64,000 bases of DNA from CAIKZZ01 sp036742455. Lineage in GTDB: Bacteria; Pseudomonadota; Gammaproteobacteria; Steroidobacterales; Steroidobacteraceae. The notes under the pieces are model-generated. The model saw nothing but the letters and a program-made list of their open reading frames with translations. It was not told the DNA's origin and did no database searches. The translations under genes were made by a program, and so were the position numbers. This document shows, in pieces, positions 33,479-41,270 of this stretch. Each line of letters opens with the position of its first letter. Positions within the stretch are counted from its first letter, which is position 1. Location of the stretch: positions 62,001 to 126,000 of the forward strand of contig DAINQU010000006.1 of the NCBI GenBank assembly GCA_036742455.1, written 5' to 3'.

Positions 33479-34392
33479 CGACGGTCTGCCGATGACGTTC
33501 CCTGGTCAAGCCAACCGGCCAGGCGAACGTCCTTCTCGGCCCACACGTTGCCGAGCCATTCCTGGAATTTGCCGCGAAATTCGCCATCGCCCACGTAGTC
33601 GCCTGCCGCCTGACGGACCGGTAACTTACGTCGCTGCACGTCGACGATGATCGTCGAGACACGACCGCAACAGACGTCCCAGAGGCTGCAGTCGCCGTCG
33701 GGATAAGCGATGGTCACGTCCAACATGTCGCTCAGTATGGGGCCGAGTGCTTCCATCACGAACGCGATGCCGCCGGCCTTTGGCCGTAACAGGTACCGGT
33801 ACGGCGAGCGCGTTGCGGCCTTTTTCACCGGAGTGAAGCGCGTACCCTCCACAAAATTGATGACCGAGGTCGGATGATCGCGGAATTTCTCACACGCACG
33901 TTGCGTCGCCTTGAGATCCGTACCGCGCAACTCCGGTCGACGCGCGATCTGCTCCTTGGTGTAGCGTTTCATGAACGGCATGTCCAACGCCCACCACGCC
34001 ATGCCCAGTACCGGCACCCACTTCAGTGAGTCCTTGATAAAGAATTTTAGGAAGGGAATACGGCGACTGAAGACGGTTTGCAGCACCAAGATATCGACCC
34101 ACGAACGGTGGTTCGCGATCACGAGATACCAGCCGTCGCGCTGAAGCCCCTCAAGGCCACTGACGCGCCAATCGATGCGTTGCGTCAGGCGGACTAAGAC
34201 CGCATTGATAGCGACCCAGGCTTCCGCCAGTCGCATCAAGACAGCTCCGATCCAGCGCCGGAACGCCGCAATCGGTACCACCACCTTGAACAACGAAATA
34301 ATCACGATCGGCACGCCGACCACAAACGTGTTCGCGATGAAGAGCGTCATCAGCACGAGTCCGCGCAGCGGACCTTTAGGCAATTTGGGCAT
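33475..34392 (-). CDS. YihG-like PlsC-family acyltransferase
   Basis: A protein of 305 residues with an N-terminal hydrophobic segment (about residues 12-38) and a glycerolipid acyltransferase domain. The catalytic H-x4-D motif is NHRSWVD, and the substrate motif is FVEGTRFTPVK. The length and the WRVSGLEGL and KDSLKWVPVLGMAWW segments fit the YihG/LPLAT group, which acylates lysophosphatidic acid or a related lipid at the inner membrane. Convergent with rpiA. Confidence 0.87.
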   Translation of the reverse strand: MPKLPKGPLRGLVLMTLFIANTFVVGVPIVIISLFKVVVPIAAFRRWIGAVLMRLAEAWVAINAVLVRLTQRIDWRVSGLEGLQRDGWYLVIANHRSWVDILVLQTVFSRRIPFLKFFIKDSLKWVPVLGMAWWALDMPFMKRYTKEQIARRPELRGTDLKATQRACEKFRDHPTSVINFVEGTRFTPVKKAATRSPYRYLLRPKAGGIAFVMEALGPILSDMLDVTIAYPDGDCSLWDVCCGRVSTIIVDVQRRKLPVRQAAGDYVGDGEFRGKFQEWLGNVWAEKDVRLAGWLDQGTSSADRR

Positions 34393-34436
34393 AGGCCCCC
34401 CGGAAGTTCAGGACTATTGTGCCCCGAAGCACCTTA

Positions 34437-34467
34437 GAAAAGACAAGGCCCGCTTGCGCGGGCCTTG
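34437..34467 (-). terminator. Terminator of tRNA-Gln
   Basis: A 10-bp perfect stem (34444-34453 with 34458-34467), loop of 4 nt, followed on the minus strand by TCTTTTC. It sits 7 bp after the tRNA 3' end. Confidence 0.85.
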
Positions 34468-34473
34468 ACGTTT

Positions 34474-34547
34474 TGGCTGGGGAACTAGGATTCGAACCTA
34501 GATTGACGGAGTCAGAGTCCGCTGTCCTACCGTTAGACGATTCCCCA
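34474..34547 (-). tRNA. tRNA-Gln, anticodon CUG
   Basis: On the minus strand a 7-bp acceptor stem TGGGGAA/TTCCCCA, D-arm, anticodon stem GCGGA/TCCGT with loop CTCTGAC (anticodon CTG), and T-arm with GGTTCGAATCC are all present. The 3' GCCA (discriminator G plus CCA) is encoded. The acceptor stem starting with U-A, and the anticodon, match gammaproteobacterial tRNA-Gln. Confidence 0.95.
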
Positions 34548-34577
34548 ATATCCGGAATCGACTCACTACCGCGGCTC

Positions 34578-34624
34578 GACCGGTCCAGCGGAGACCGGTC
34601 CGTCGGGTGATAGCACCCGACGGA
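34578..34624 (-). terminator. Two hairpins after rpsI
   Basis: An 11-bp perfect stem (34599-34609 with 34614-34624) lies 13 bp after the rpsI stop, followed on the minus strand by an 8-bp stem (34578-34585 with 34593-34600) that partly competes with it. No T tract follows, so some read-through into the tRNA is possible. Confidence 0.55.
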
Positions 34625-34637
34625 ACCCGCGATCGGA

Positions 34638-35027
34638 TTAGCGCTTCGAGAACTGAGTTCCGCGACGCGCCTTACGACGACCAACCTTCTTACGCTCGAC
34701 CTCACGGGCGTCGCGCGTCACGAAGCCGGCAACACGCAGCGGCTTGCGCAGCGTCTCGTCGTACTGGAGCAGTGCACGGGTGATGCCGTGACGGATCGCG
34801 CCGGCTTGGCCGGTGATACCGCCACCGTCCACCGCGACCTTGACGTCGAAGTGGCTGGCCATCTGGACGAGTTCCAGCGGCTGGCGAACGATCATGCGAC
34901 CGGTCTCACGGCCGAAGAACTCTTCGATCGTGCGGTCGTTGATGGTGATCTTGCCCGAGCCGGGCGAGAGGTGGACGCGGGCCGTCGAGGTCTTGCGGCG
35001 GCCGGTGCCGTAGTACGTGGTGGGCAT
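34638..35027 (-). CDS. rpsI: 30S ribosomal protein S9
   Basis: A protein of 129 residues; E. coli S9 has 130. It has YYGTGRRKTSTARVHLSPG, GGGITGQAGAIRHGITRAL and the basic C-terminus KVGRRKARRGTQFSKR that reaches the P site of the ribosome. It follows rplM by 26 bp in the conserved rplM-rpsI operon. Confidence 0.98.
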   Translation of the reverse strand: MPTTYYGTGRRKTSTARVHLSPGSGKITINDRTIEEFFGRETGRMIVRQPLELVQMASHFDVKVAVDGGGITGQAGAIRHGITRALLQYDETLRKPLRVAGFVTRDAREVERKKVGRRKARRGTQFSKR

Positions 35028-35053
35028 GCTATTACCTTACAGAATCCGTGACT

Positions 35054-35485
35054 TCAGGCCAGTTCAACGGCCTGGGGCTGCTGTGCCGAATGGGGATGTT
35101 CGCCCCCCGCGTACACGTGCAGCTTCTTGAACATCTTGCGACCGAGCGGGCCCTTGGGGAGCATGCCCTTCACCGCAATCTCGATCGCACGTTCCGGGTG
35201 CTCCTTCAGCATCTTGCCGAGCGCGATGCTCTTGATGCCGCCGATGGCGCCCGTGTGGTGGTAGTAAAACTTGTCGGTAAGCTTCGCACCCGTGACAGCG
35301 ACCTTCTCGGCGTTCACAACAATAATGTTGTCGCCACAGTCGACGTGCGGGGTGTAAGACGCCTTATGCTTACCGCGCAGGCGCACGGCAAGGGCGGTAG
35401 CCAGACGACCGAGCGTCTTGCCAGACGCATCAACGACGAGCCAGTCGCGGCGCACCGTTTGGGAATTTTCAAATACCGTGTTCAT
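35054..35485 (-). CDS. rplM: 50S ribosomal protein L13
   Basis: A protein of 143 residues with the L13 features VDASGKTLGRLAT, GDNIIVVNAEK, KFYYHHTG and KGMLPKGPLGR. It is the first gene of the rplM-rpsI operon, behind a good promoter at 35532-35559. Confidence 0.98.
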   Translation of the reverse strand: MNTVFENSQTVRRDWLVVDASGKTLGRLATALAVRLRGKHKASYTPHVDCGDNIIVVNAEKVAVTGAKLTDKFYYHHTGAIGGIKSIALGKMLKEHPERAIEIAVKGMLPKGPLGRKMFKKLHVYAGGEHPHSAQQPQAVELA

Positions 35486-35531
35486 GAAATACTCAGGGCT
35501 GTCGGGCCGTCAGGCCGGCGAAAGACCGCGA

Positions 35532-35559
35532 ATTGTACGGGGTTTTTTGTCTCTTGCAA
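35532..35559 (-). promoter_or_regulatory. Sigma-70 promoter of rplM-rpsI
   Basis: On the minus strand TTGCAA (35559-35554) is 16 bp from TACAAT (35537-35532), 47 bp before the rplM start. Confidence 0.7.
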
Positions 35560-35615
35560 AGGGTGTCTACAACTCTCGATTCTCTGTGCCTCAGAGACAG
35601 TAATAATGAGTGCCT

Positions 35616-36272
35616 ATGAGCGACCCCTTGCGCCAATTTTCGACCGCAGACCGCATTATTTCCTTTTTGGATCATGCGCTTAAGAATTCCACGGGACACC
35701 CGCCCACCGCCGGGCGAGAGACCCCGCGAGCGCAACAGACGGCGAGAGATGCGGATTTAACGACAGCCGAGGCCCGTCATTCGGCCGGGCTGATGCGGGT
35801 CAATCACGCCGGCGAGATCGCCGCACAAGCGCTGTATCACGGCCAAGCGTTGGTCGCGCAGGACCCCAACGTGCGGGATTTTTTGCTGTTAGCAGCACGC
35901 GAAGAAGGCGACCACCTGGCGTGGTGTGCGCAACGACTGCGGGCCCTCGGCTCACGTCCGAGCGTGCTCGGGCCTCTGTGGTACGGAGGCTCTGCGCTGA
36001 TCGGTGCCGTCGCGGGTATCGCCGGCGATTCGATCAGCCTCGGTTTCATTGCCGAAACCGAACGACAAGTCGAAGGACATATAGAGAGTCATCTCGCACA
36101 ACTGCCCGCACAGGACGCCAGCAGTCGCGCAATACTGCTGCAAATGAAGAACGACGAAGCCGCACATCGCGAGCACGCACTCGAGCGCGGTGGCTCGGAA
36201 TTGCCGCGCTGGATTCGTAAATTGATGCGCGCGACGGCAAAAATCATGACGCGCAGCGCCTACTGGATCTAA
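35616..36272 (+). CDS. coq7: Coq7/UbiF-type demethoxyubiquinone hydroxylase (diiron)
   Basis: A protein of 218 residues. The diiron ligands of the Coq7 family are all visible: Glu in MRVNHAGEIAAQALY, E-x-x-H in REEGDHLAWC, Glu in AETERQVEGHIESH and E-x-x-H in NDEAAHREHA. It hydroxylates demethoxyubiquinone at C6 with O2, replacing UbiF of E. coli. This explains why only two flavin hydroxylases are found in the ubiH region. ATG 35616 is used; a GTG two codons earlier is possible and no strong ribosome site is seen. Confidence 0.94.
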   Translation: MSDPLRQFSTADRIISFLDHALKNSTGHPPTAGRETPRAQQTARDADLTTAEARHSAGLMRVNHAGEIAAQALYHGQALVAQDPNVRDFLLLAAREEGDHLAWCAQRLRALGSRPSVLGPLWYGGSALIGAVAGIAGDSISLGFIAETERQVEGHIESHLAQLPAQDASSRAILLQMKNDEAAHREHALERGGSELPRWIRKLMRATAKIMTRSAYWI

Positions 36273-36290
36273 CGAAGCACGCTGCCGCGG

Positions 36291-36319
36291 TTGCCACTGT
36301 CTTGATTATGTTCTATATG
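36291..36319 (+). promoter_or_regulatory. Promoter of crp
   Basis: TTGCCA (36291-36296), 17-bp spacer, TATATG (36314-36319), about 38 bp before the crp ATG. Confidence 0.6.
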
Positions 36320-36357
36320 TTCAGCATTCAAATGCCGGGGATCGGGAGATCTTCATA

Positions 36358-37068
36358 ATGGACGATCAGGTCAAGCTTATTGGCGACCTTCCTGCGATCA
36401 ATCGCTTTTTGAGCTATTGCCGCATTCGCTCAGTGCCGTCGAAGACGGTTCTCATTCACGCCGGCGACCTTCCTGACGTTCTCTACTACATCATCAGCGG
36501 CTCGGTCGAGGTGATGATTGAGGACGAAGAAGGGAATGAGATGGTGCTCGCGTACCTCTCCCGTGGCCAATTCTTTGGTGAAATGGGTTTATTCAGCGAA
36601 GGATCCACGCGCAGCGCATGGGTTCGCACGCGTCAGTCCTGCGAACTGGCTGAGATGACCTACGCCCGCTTCCGACAAATCGCGGCTGAAAGCCCGGGGC
36701 TGATTTTCGAACTCGCGACCCAACTCGCTACGCGCTTGGATCGGACGAACAAGAAACTCGGCGATCTGGCGTTTGTGGACGTGATCGGCCGTGTCGCGCA
36801 CGCGATCATGGATTTGTGTGGCGAGCCGGACGCCATGACCCATCCGCAGGGTATGCAGATCAAGGTCAGTCGTCAGGAACTCTCCCGTCTCGTGGGCTGC
36901 TCGCGCGAAATGGCGGGTCGTGTGCTCAAGACGCTGGAAGAACAAGGCCTGCTGAAGGCCACCGGCAAGACCGTCGTTGTCTTCGGCGCGCGACCGAAAC
37001 CGCGTCGCCCCTCCGTGGTGCCCACCAAGGAAATGCGCGAGAAGATCGCACGCTCGCGCGAGGACTGA
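36358..37068 (+). CDS. crp: CRP/Vfr-type cAMP receptor protein
   Basis: A protein of 236 residues. The cyclic-nucleotide domain holds the cAMP pocket residues in FFGEMGLFSEGSTRSAWVR (Glu and Arg as in CRP FIGELGLFEEGQERSAWVR). The recognition helix GCSREMAGRVLK keeps the Arg-Glu-x-x-Gly-Arg pattern, so it should bind the TGTGA-N6-TCACA type site. Compared with E. coli CRP (210 residues) it has a basic C-terminal tail of about 22 residues after VVVFGARPK. GGGAG precedes the ATG by 9 nt. It is probably a global regulator of carbon use. Confidence 0.93.
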   Translation: MDDQVKLIGDLPAINRFLSYCRIRSVPSKTVLIHAGDLPDVLYYIISGSVEVMIEDEEGNEMVLAYLSRGQFFGEMGLFSEGSTRSAWVRTRQSCELAEMTYARFRQIAAESPGLIFELATQLATRLDRTNKKLGDLAFVDVIGRVAHAIMDLCGEPDAMTHPQGMQIKVSRQELSRLVGCSREMAGRVLKTLEEQGLLKATGKTVVVFGARPKPRRPSVVPTKEMREKIARSRED

Positions 37069-37071
37069 CCC

Positions 37072-37755
37072 TCAGCGCGAGGTCGCAGCGGCGATTTCGC
37101 GGCGCATCGCCGCGATCGTCGCCGCGTAATCCTCAGCGCCAAAGATTGCAGAGCCTGCCACGAAGGTATCGGCTCCGGCTGCCGCAATCGCACCGATGTT
37201 GTCGACTTTGACGCCGCCATCAATCTCAAGGCGGATATCACGCCCCGACGCGGCGATCAGCGATTTGATGCGTCGCAATTTTTCCAGCGCGTGCGGAATG
37301 AATTTCTGCCCACCAAAGCCAGGATTCACCGACATCACCAAAATCATGTCGACCTTATCCATCACGTGATCCAACACCGACAACGGTGTCGCGGGATTCA
37401 GGACGAGACCCGGTCGACAGCCCTGTTCGCGGATCAGTCCCAAGGTGCGATCCACGTGCTCAGAGGCTTCCGGGTGGAAGGTGATCCATGTCGCCCCGGC
37501 TTTGGCAAAGTCCGGAATGAGCCGGTCCACCGGTTTGACCATCAAATGCACATCGATCGGCGCAGTAATGCCGTAATTACGCAGTGCCTCGCACACGAGC
37601 GGGCCGATCGTGAGATTCGGAACGTAGTGATTGTCCATGACATCGAAGTGCACGACGTCGGCACCGGCTGCCAAGACTGCGGCGACATCGTCGCCGAGAC
37701 GGGCGAAGTCAGCCGAGAGGATGGAAGGAGCTATCAACGCATTAGACATCGTCAT
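37072..37755 (-). CDS. rpe: Ribulose-phosphate 3-epimerase
   Basis: A protein of 227 residues with the TIM-barrel signatures IAPSILSADFARLGDDV, VHFDVMDNHYVPNLTIGP, VHLMVKP, MSVNPGFGGQKFI and EIDGGVKVDNI; the catalytic Asp residues in HFDVMD and EIDGG are present. It interconverts ribulose-5-phosphate and xylulose-5-phosphate. It follows a DUF2384 gene by 14 bp and converges on crp. A second in-frame ATG lies 6 nt downstream. Confidence 0.96.
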   Translation of the reverse strand: MTMSNALIAPSILSADFARLGDDVAAVLAAGADVVHFDVMDNHYVPNLTIGPLVCEALRNYGITAPIDVHLMVKPVDRLIPDFAKAGATWITFHPEASEHVDRTLGLIREQGCRPGLVLNPATPLSVLDHVMDKVDMILVMSVNPGFGGQKFIPHALEKLRRIKSLIAASGRDIRLEIDGGVKVDNIGAIAAAGADTFVAGSAIFGAEDYAATIAAMRREIAAATSR

Positions 37756-37769
37756 GAACGTTCCGAACC

Positions 37770-38180
37770 TTAGCGACCTGACAAAAGATGGGCGACCGCC
37801 ATCAAGGCGTCTACACCGCCGTCCATCATGTAATGCACGGGCGTTTCGCCCTTGAATGGCGCCTCACGGCGGGGCTCATGGATCCAGCGAAACGCCTTTT
37901 CGCCCGCCATCCCGTTCTTGGACAAGGCGGCCTGGATGCCCGTCACGATCTGAATGCGCTTTTGCTGCGCGGGCGTGAGGCGCGGTCCTTGCCCGACGCG
38001 ATAACGGCGCAGAACCGCACTCGAGGGGCAACGCAGCAGTTTGCACTGCTGAATCTCGGAGAGCTCCCACGCGTCGGCGACGCGGAAGAAGGCCTGCAGC
38101 GCTGCCGGCAACGGCGCGGAGGGAGCAGCCGCCGTGTCAGCGGCTGGCGCGGTGGTCGGTGATGAGTTCGTAGGCTTCAC
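37770..38180 (-). CDS. DUF2384 / MbcA-ParS-Xre-like protein without a partner toxin
   Basis: A protein of 136 residues. After a Pro/Ala/Thr-rich N-terminal tail (about 25 residues) there is a helical DNA-binding-like part (LSEIQQCKLLRCPSSAVLRRYR) and a C-terminal DUF2384-type part (EKAFRWIHEPRREAPFKGETPVHYMMDGGVDALMAVAHLL). This is the fold of antitoxins of RES-Xre modules, but no RES toxin gene adjoins it. The likely start is GTG 38180, inside the end of djlA (44-bp overlap), so it is coupled to djlA and rpe. It may be a regulator rather than an antitoxin. Confidence 0.72.
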   Translation of the reverse strand: MKPTNSSPTTAPAADTAAAPSAPLPAALQAFFRVADAWELSEIQQCKLLRCPSSAVLRRYRVGQGPRLTPAQQKRIQIVTGIQAALSKNGMAGEKAFRWIHEPRREAPFKGETPVHYMMDGGVDALMAVAHLLSGR

Positions 38181-38910
38181 GGATACGCTGAGTCTTTTCC
38201 TTGGCGAGATCCTGCATCGACTCGGGGAGGCCCCGAGCGACGAGTTTATCGGGATGATTCTCGCTCATCAGGCGACGATACGCTTTCTTGATCTCCGCGT
38301 CTGTTGAAGTCGCCGAAAGACCCAACACGGTGTAGGCCTGTGACAGCCCCATGCCCTCGCTCGCGGTGCGGCGAGTATCGCCCGCTCGTCGCCGCAAATG
38401 CCACTCTAAGCCATTGATTTCTTGATCCGAAAAGCCCAGTCGGCGGCCAATTTCATAGACCAAGATACGCCGCTCACCCTCCAATCCGTCGCCCGCCAGC
38501 GTGGCGCGCATCTGTATCTCGAGAAAAAGCCCCAACAGGTCGCGCCGGTACGCGAACACCTGCTTCAGTCGGGCTATCTGCGCATCCACGGGGTAGTCCG
38601 GGGCTTTACCGCGCGTGAAGGCGGCAATCGCCCGGGCGATGTGCGCGGCGTCGAGGCGCAGGGCCTGCATGACTGCGCGGGCGGCGGCAATCTCGGATTC
38701 GGAGACGCGACCGTCGGATTTCGCGACAAAGCCCATGACTGCAAACGTGGACTCGAAAAAAAGGCTGGAAACGTCTTCCCGCGCCGGTGGCGGGGTCCGG
38801 GATTCCGCCGTGAGATCGTACGAGTGCCCGATCAGGACGCCCAATGCGGCGCCCATGGGTCCGCCCGCCAGACCGAGTACTCCGCCGACAACCTTACCGA
38901 TCCAACTCAT
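38137..38910 (-). CDS. djlA: DjlA-like co-chaperone (TerB and J domains)
   Basis: A protein of 257 residues (E. coli DjlA 271). The N-terminal glycine-rich hydrophobic segment (MSWIGKVVGGVLGLAGGPMG) is the membrane anchor, the middle is a TerB-like helical domain (VMGFVAKSDGRVSESEI), and the C-terminal 65 residues are a J domain with the HPD motif in MSENHPDKLVARG. It stimulates DnaK at the inner membrane. ATG 38910 is chosen to match the family N-terminus. Confidence 0.92.
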   Translation of the reverse strand: MSWIGKVVGGVLGLAGGPMGAALGVLIGHSYDLTAESRTPPPAREDVSSLFFESTFAVMGFVAKSDGRVSESEIAAARAVMQALRLDAAHIARAIAAFTRGKAPDYPVDAQIARLKQVFAYRRDLLGLFLEIQMRATLAGDGLEGERRILVYEIGRRLGFSDQEINGLEWHLRRRAGDTRRTASEGMGLSQAYTVLGLSATSTDAEIKKAYRRLMSENHPDKLVARGLPESMQDLAKEKTQRIREAYELITDHRASR

Positions 38911-39001
38911 CCCTTCCTTGACCCTGCTTTCAATCGGTTGCGAAAATGCGGGCCCGTGGCGGCCCTCGCCGTGCATGGTAGCAGCGAGGCGAATGACGTC
39001 C

Positions 39002-39901
39002 ATGAACTCCCAGACCCCAACTCCCGTCTTCGAGACCGCCCTCAAGGGCCTCGAACTTATCCATCGCGGCAAGGTGCGGGACGTCTACGCCCTCGACGAT
39101 GCCCATATGCTGATCGTGACCTCGGACCGCCTGTCGGCGTTCGACGTCGTGTTGCCGGATCCGATCCCCGAAAAAGGACGCGTCCTGACGGAGATATCGA
39201 ACTTCTGGTTCGGCAAGACGCAGCACATTGTGCGCAACCACCTGACTGGCCGCTCCGTCGAGGAGTTTGTCACCGATCCTGCGGATCGCGCCTTGCTCGC
39301 CGGACGCGCCATCGTTGTCCAGCGACTGAAGGCTTTGCCAGTGGAGGCCGTCGTACGCGGCTACGTGATTGGCGGCGGTTGGAAGGAATACCAAGCCACC
39401 GGCAGCATCTGCGGCATCGCCTTGCCGACCGGTCTGCGCATGGCCGATCGCTTGCCCGAGCCGATCTTTACGCCCGCGACCAAAGCCGCGGTCGGGGAGC
39501 ACGATGAGAACGTCTCGTTCGATGTCGTCGCGGCGCAAATCGGCGTCGAACGTGCGGAGGAAGTGCGCCGTACCGCATTGGCGCTGTATGCCTACGCGGC
39601 CGAACACGCACGGCAGCGTGGGATCATCATTGCTGATACTAAGTTCGAATTCGGCGTCGACGCGGCCGGGCAACTGGTGTTGATCGACGAAATTCTGACG
39701 CCCGATTCGTCGCGCTTCTGGCCGGCTGACCGCTACGAACCGGGACAGAACCCACCGTCGTTCGATAAGCAGTACGTGCGCGACTACCTCGAAACGCTGA
39801 CGTGGAACAAGAAGGCCCCAGGCCCTCACTTACCGGCGGACGTGATCCGTCGGACCACCGAGAACTACTTGGAAGCCCTGCACCGATTGACCGCCGCCTA
39901 A
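39002..39901 (+). CDS. purC: Phosphoribosylaminoimidazole-succinocarboxamide synthase
   Basis: A protein of 299 residues, of the longer form also found in yeast, rather than the roughly 237-residue E. coli form. Motifs: LIHRGKVRDVYALDD, TSDRLSAFDVVLPDPIPEKG, VVRGYVIGGGWKEYQ, ADTKFEFGVD and DEILTPDSSRFWPA. It joins aspartate to CAIR in purine synthesis. An ATG at 38993 in frame is also possible. Confidence 0.96.
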   Translation: MNSQTPTPVFETALKGLELIHRGKVRDVYALDDAHMLIVTSDRLSAFDVVLPDPIPEKGRVLTEISNFWFGKTQHIVRNHLTGRSVEEFVTDPADRALLAGRAIVVQRLKALPVEAVVRGYVIGGGWKEYQATGSICGIALPTGLRMADRLPEPIFTPATKAAVGEHDENVSFDVVAAQIGVERAEEVRRTALALYAYAAEHARQRGIIIADTKFEFGVDAAGQLVLIDEILTPDSSRFWPADRYEPGQNPPSFDKQYVRDYLETLTWNKKAPGPHLPADVIRRTTENYLEALHRLTAA

Positions 39902-39926
39902 ACACCTCGACCGACTGAGCCGCCGC

Positions 39927-41270
39927 GTGATACCGACACTGCACTCCGTGGAAGCGGCGTTGTTTGGACCACCGCGGCGGGCCGGTTCGGCGGGTGTCCT
40001 GCTGCAGCGCATCGCGCGCTACCTCTGGGCGATCACGCGAGATTTGCTGACCGGCGATCTCAATTTGCGCGCGATCGGTCTCGTCTACACCTCCTTGCTG
40101 TCGACGGTACCGTTGTGCGCGTTCAGTTTTTCGGTGCTGAAAGGCCTGGGGTTTCAGCACAACCTCGCGCCCTTACTGTCGCAGTTCTTTCGGCCGCTCG
40201 GCGACCACAGCGACGAACTCACCAACCGCATCGTGTCTTTCGTCGACCACATGCGAGGCGGTGTTGTCGGCACGTTGGGCTTGGCGTTCCTTCTGTGGAC
40301 CGCGGTGTCGGTGGTCCAAAAAGTCGAAGAATCGTTTAACCACATCTGGCATGTGGCACGCCCCCGCAGCCTCAGTCGACGCTTCGGCGAATACGTCGGC
40401 ATTCTGGTGCTGGGTCCGATCGTCGTGGCAACGACGCTGGGACTGATGACCACGCTGAGCAGCATGGGTTGGTTGGCCGCGCTGTTGACCACCCCCGGTT
40501 TGACGTGGATCGCCGGCCAAATCGCACCCCTCATCGCCGGAACACTCGGTTTTGGTTTTTTGTACGCCTTCATCCCCAATACCTCGGTCTCCCGTCGCGC
40601 CGCCCTAGGCGCGGCGTTGTGCGCGTCCATCGTCTGGGTCGCGGCCAGCCTCGGTTTCGCCGTCGTCGTCAGTTACTCCAAGCAAATGGTGGCGGTGTAC
40701 GCGGGATTTTCGATCGTACTCGTGGCCTTGATGTGGTTGTGGTTGAACTGGTTGATCCTGCTGACGGGAGCCTTGCTGGCGTTTTATTTGCAGCACCCCG
40801 AATACCTGCGATCCGGCCAGAGGGACGTGGTGGCAACCGCACGACTGCGTGAACAACTGGCACTCGCCATCATGCTCGCGGTGGCACGGGCATTCGCCGA
40901 GGGACGCCGGACGTCCGTGACGACCCTGGCCCAACGCTTTGATGTCCCCTCCATGGCCTTACAGCCCATCATTGAAGCGCTTGAGGCGGCGGGGTTGCTG
41001 GAAACCACCACGCGCGACCAACTGGTACCGGGTCGGGAACCGGCGTCGATCCATCTCGATGAGATCGTACTCGCGATACGCGATGCGGGCGCTGGACGCG
41101 CCATTACGCTCGTGGATGCGCAGACACCCGAGACCGTTCGGATCGCTGGACGGCGGATCGACGACGCCATTCGCCACACGTTGGGCACACAGTCACTGTC
41201 GATGCTCGTCGCTGCGACACCCGACCGTGCGGCCTCACTCTCCGGCGACGGTCATCTCGGCGATCAGTAG
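39927..41270 (+). CDS. YihY/UPF0761 family inner-membrane protein with C-terminal winged-helix-like domain
   Basis: A protein of 447 residues. Residues from about 35 to 295 hold six membrane helices and the family motifs LNLRAIGLVYTSLLSTVPL, WTAVSVVQKVEESFNHIW and FLYAFIPNTSVSRRAALGAA; this is the YihY (formerly called RNase BN) family. From about residue 300 a soluble domain resembles a winged helix (LAQRFDVPSMALQPIIEALE AAGLLE), followed by a short tail. The function is not settled. The start is GTG 39927, because no earlier ATG exists. The last 36 bp overlap the end of the convergent pmbA gene. Confidence 0.85.
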   Translation: MIPTLHSVEAALFGPPRRAGSAGVLLQRIARYLWAITRDLLTGDLNLRAIGLVYTSLLSTVPLCAFSFSVLKGLGFQHNLAPLLSQFFRPLGDHSDELTNRIVSFVDHMRGGVVGTLGLAFLLWTAVSVVQKVEESFNHIWHVARPRSLSRRFGEYVGILVLGPIVVATTLGLMTTLSSMGWLAALLTTPGLTWIAGQIAPLIAGTLGFGFLYAFIPNTSVSRRAALGAALCASIVWVAASLGFAVVVSYSKQMVAVYAGFSIVLVALMWLWLNWLILLTGALLAFYLQHPEYLRSGQRDVVATARLREQLALAIMLAVARAFAEGRRTSVTTLAQRFDVPSMALQPIIEALEAAGLLETTTRDQLVPGREPASIHLDEIVLAIRDAGAGRAITLVDAQTPETVRIAGRRIDDAIRHTLGTQSLSMLVAATPDRAASLSGDGHLGDQ

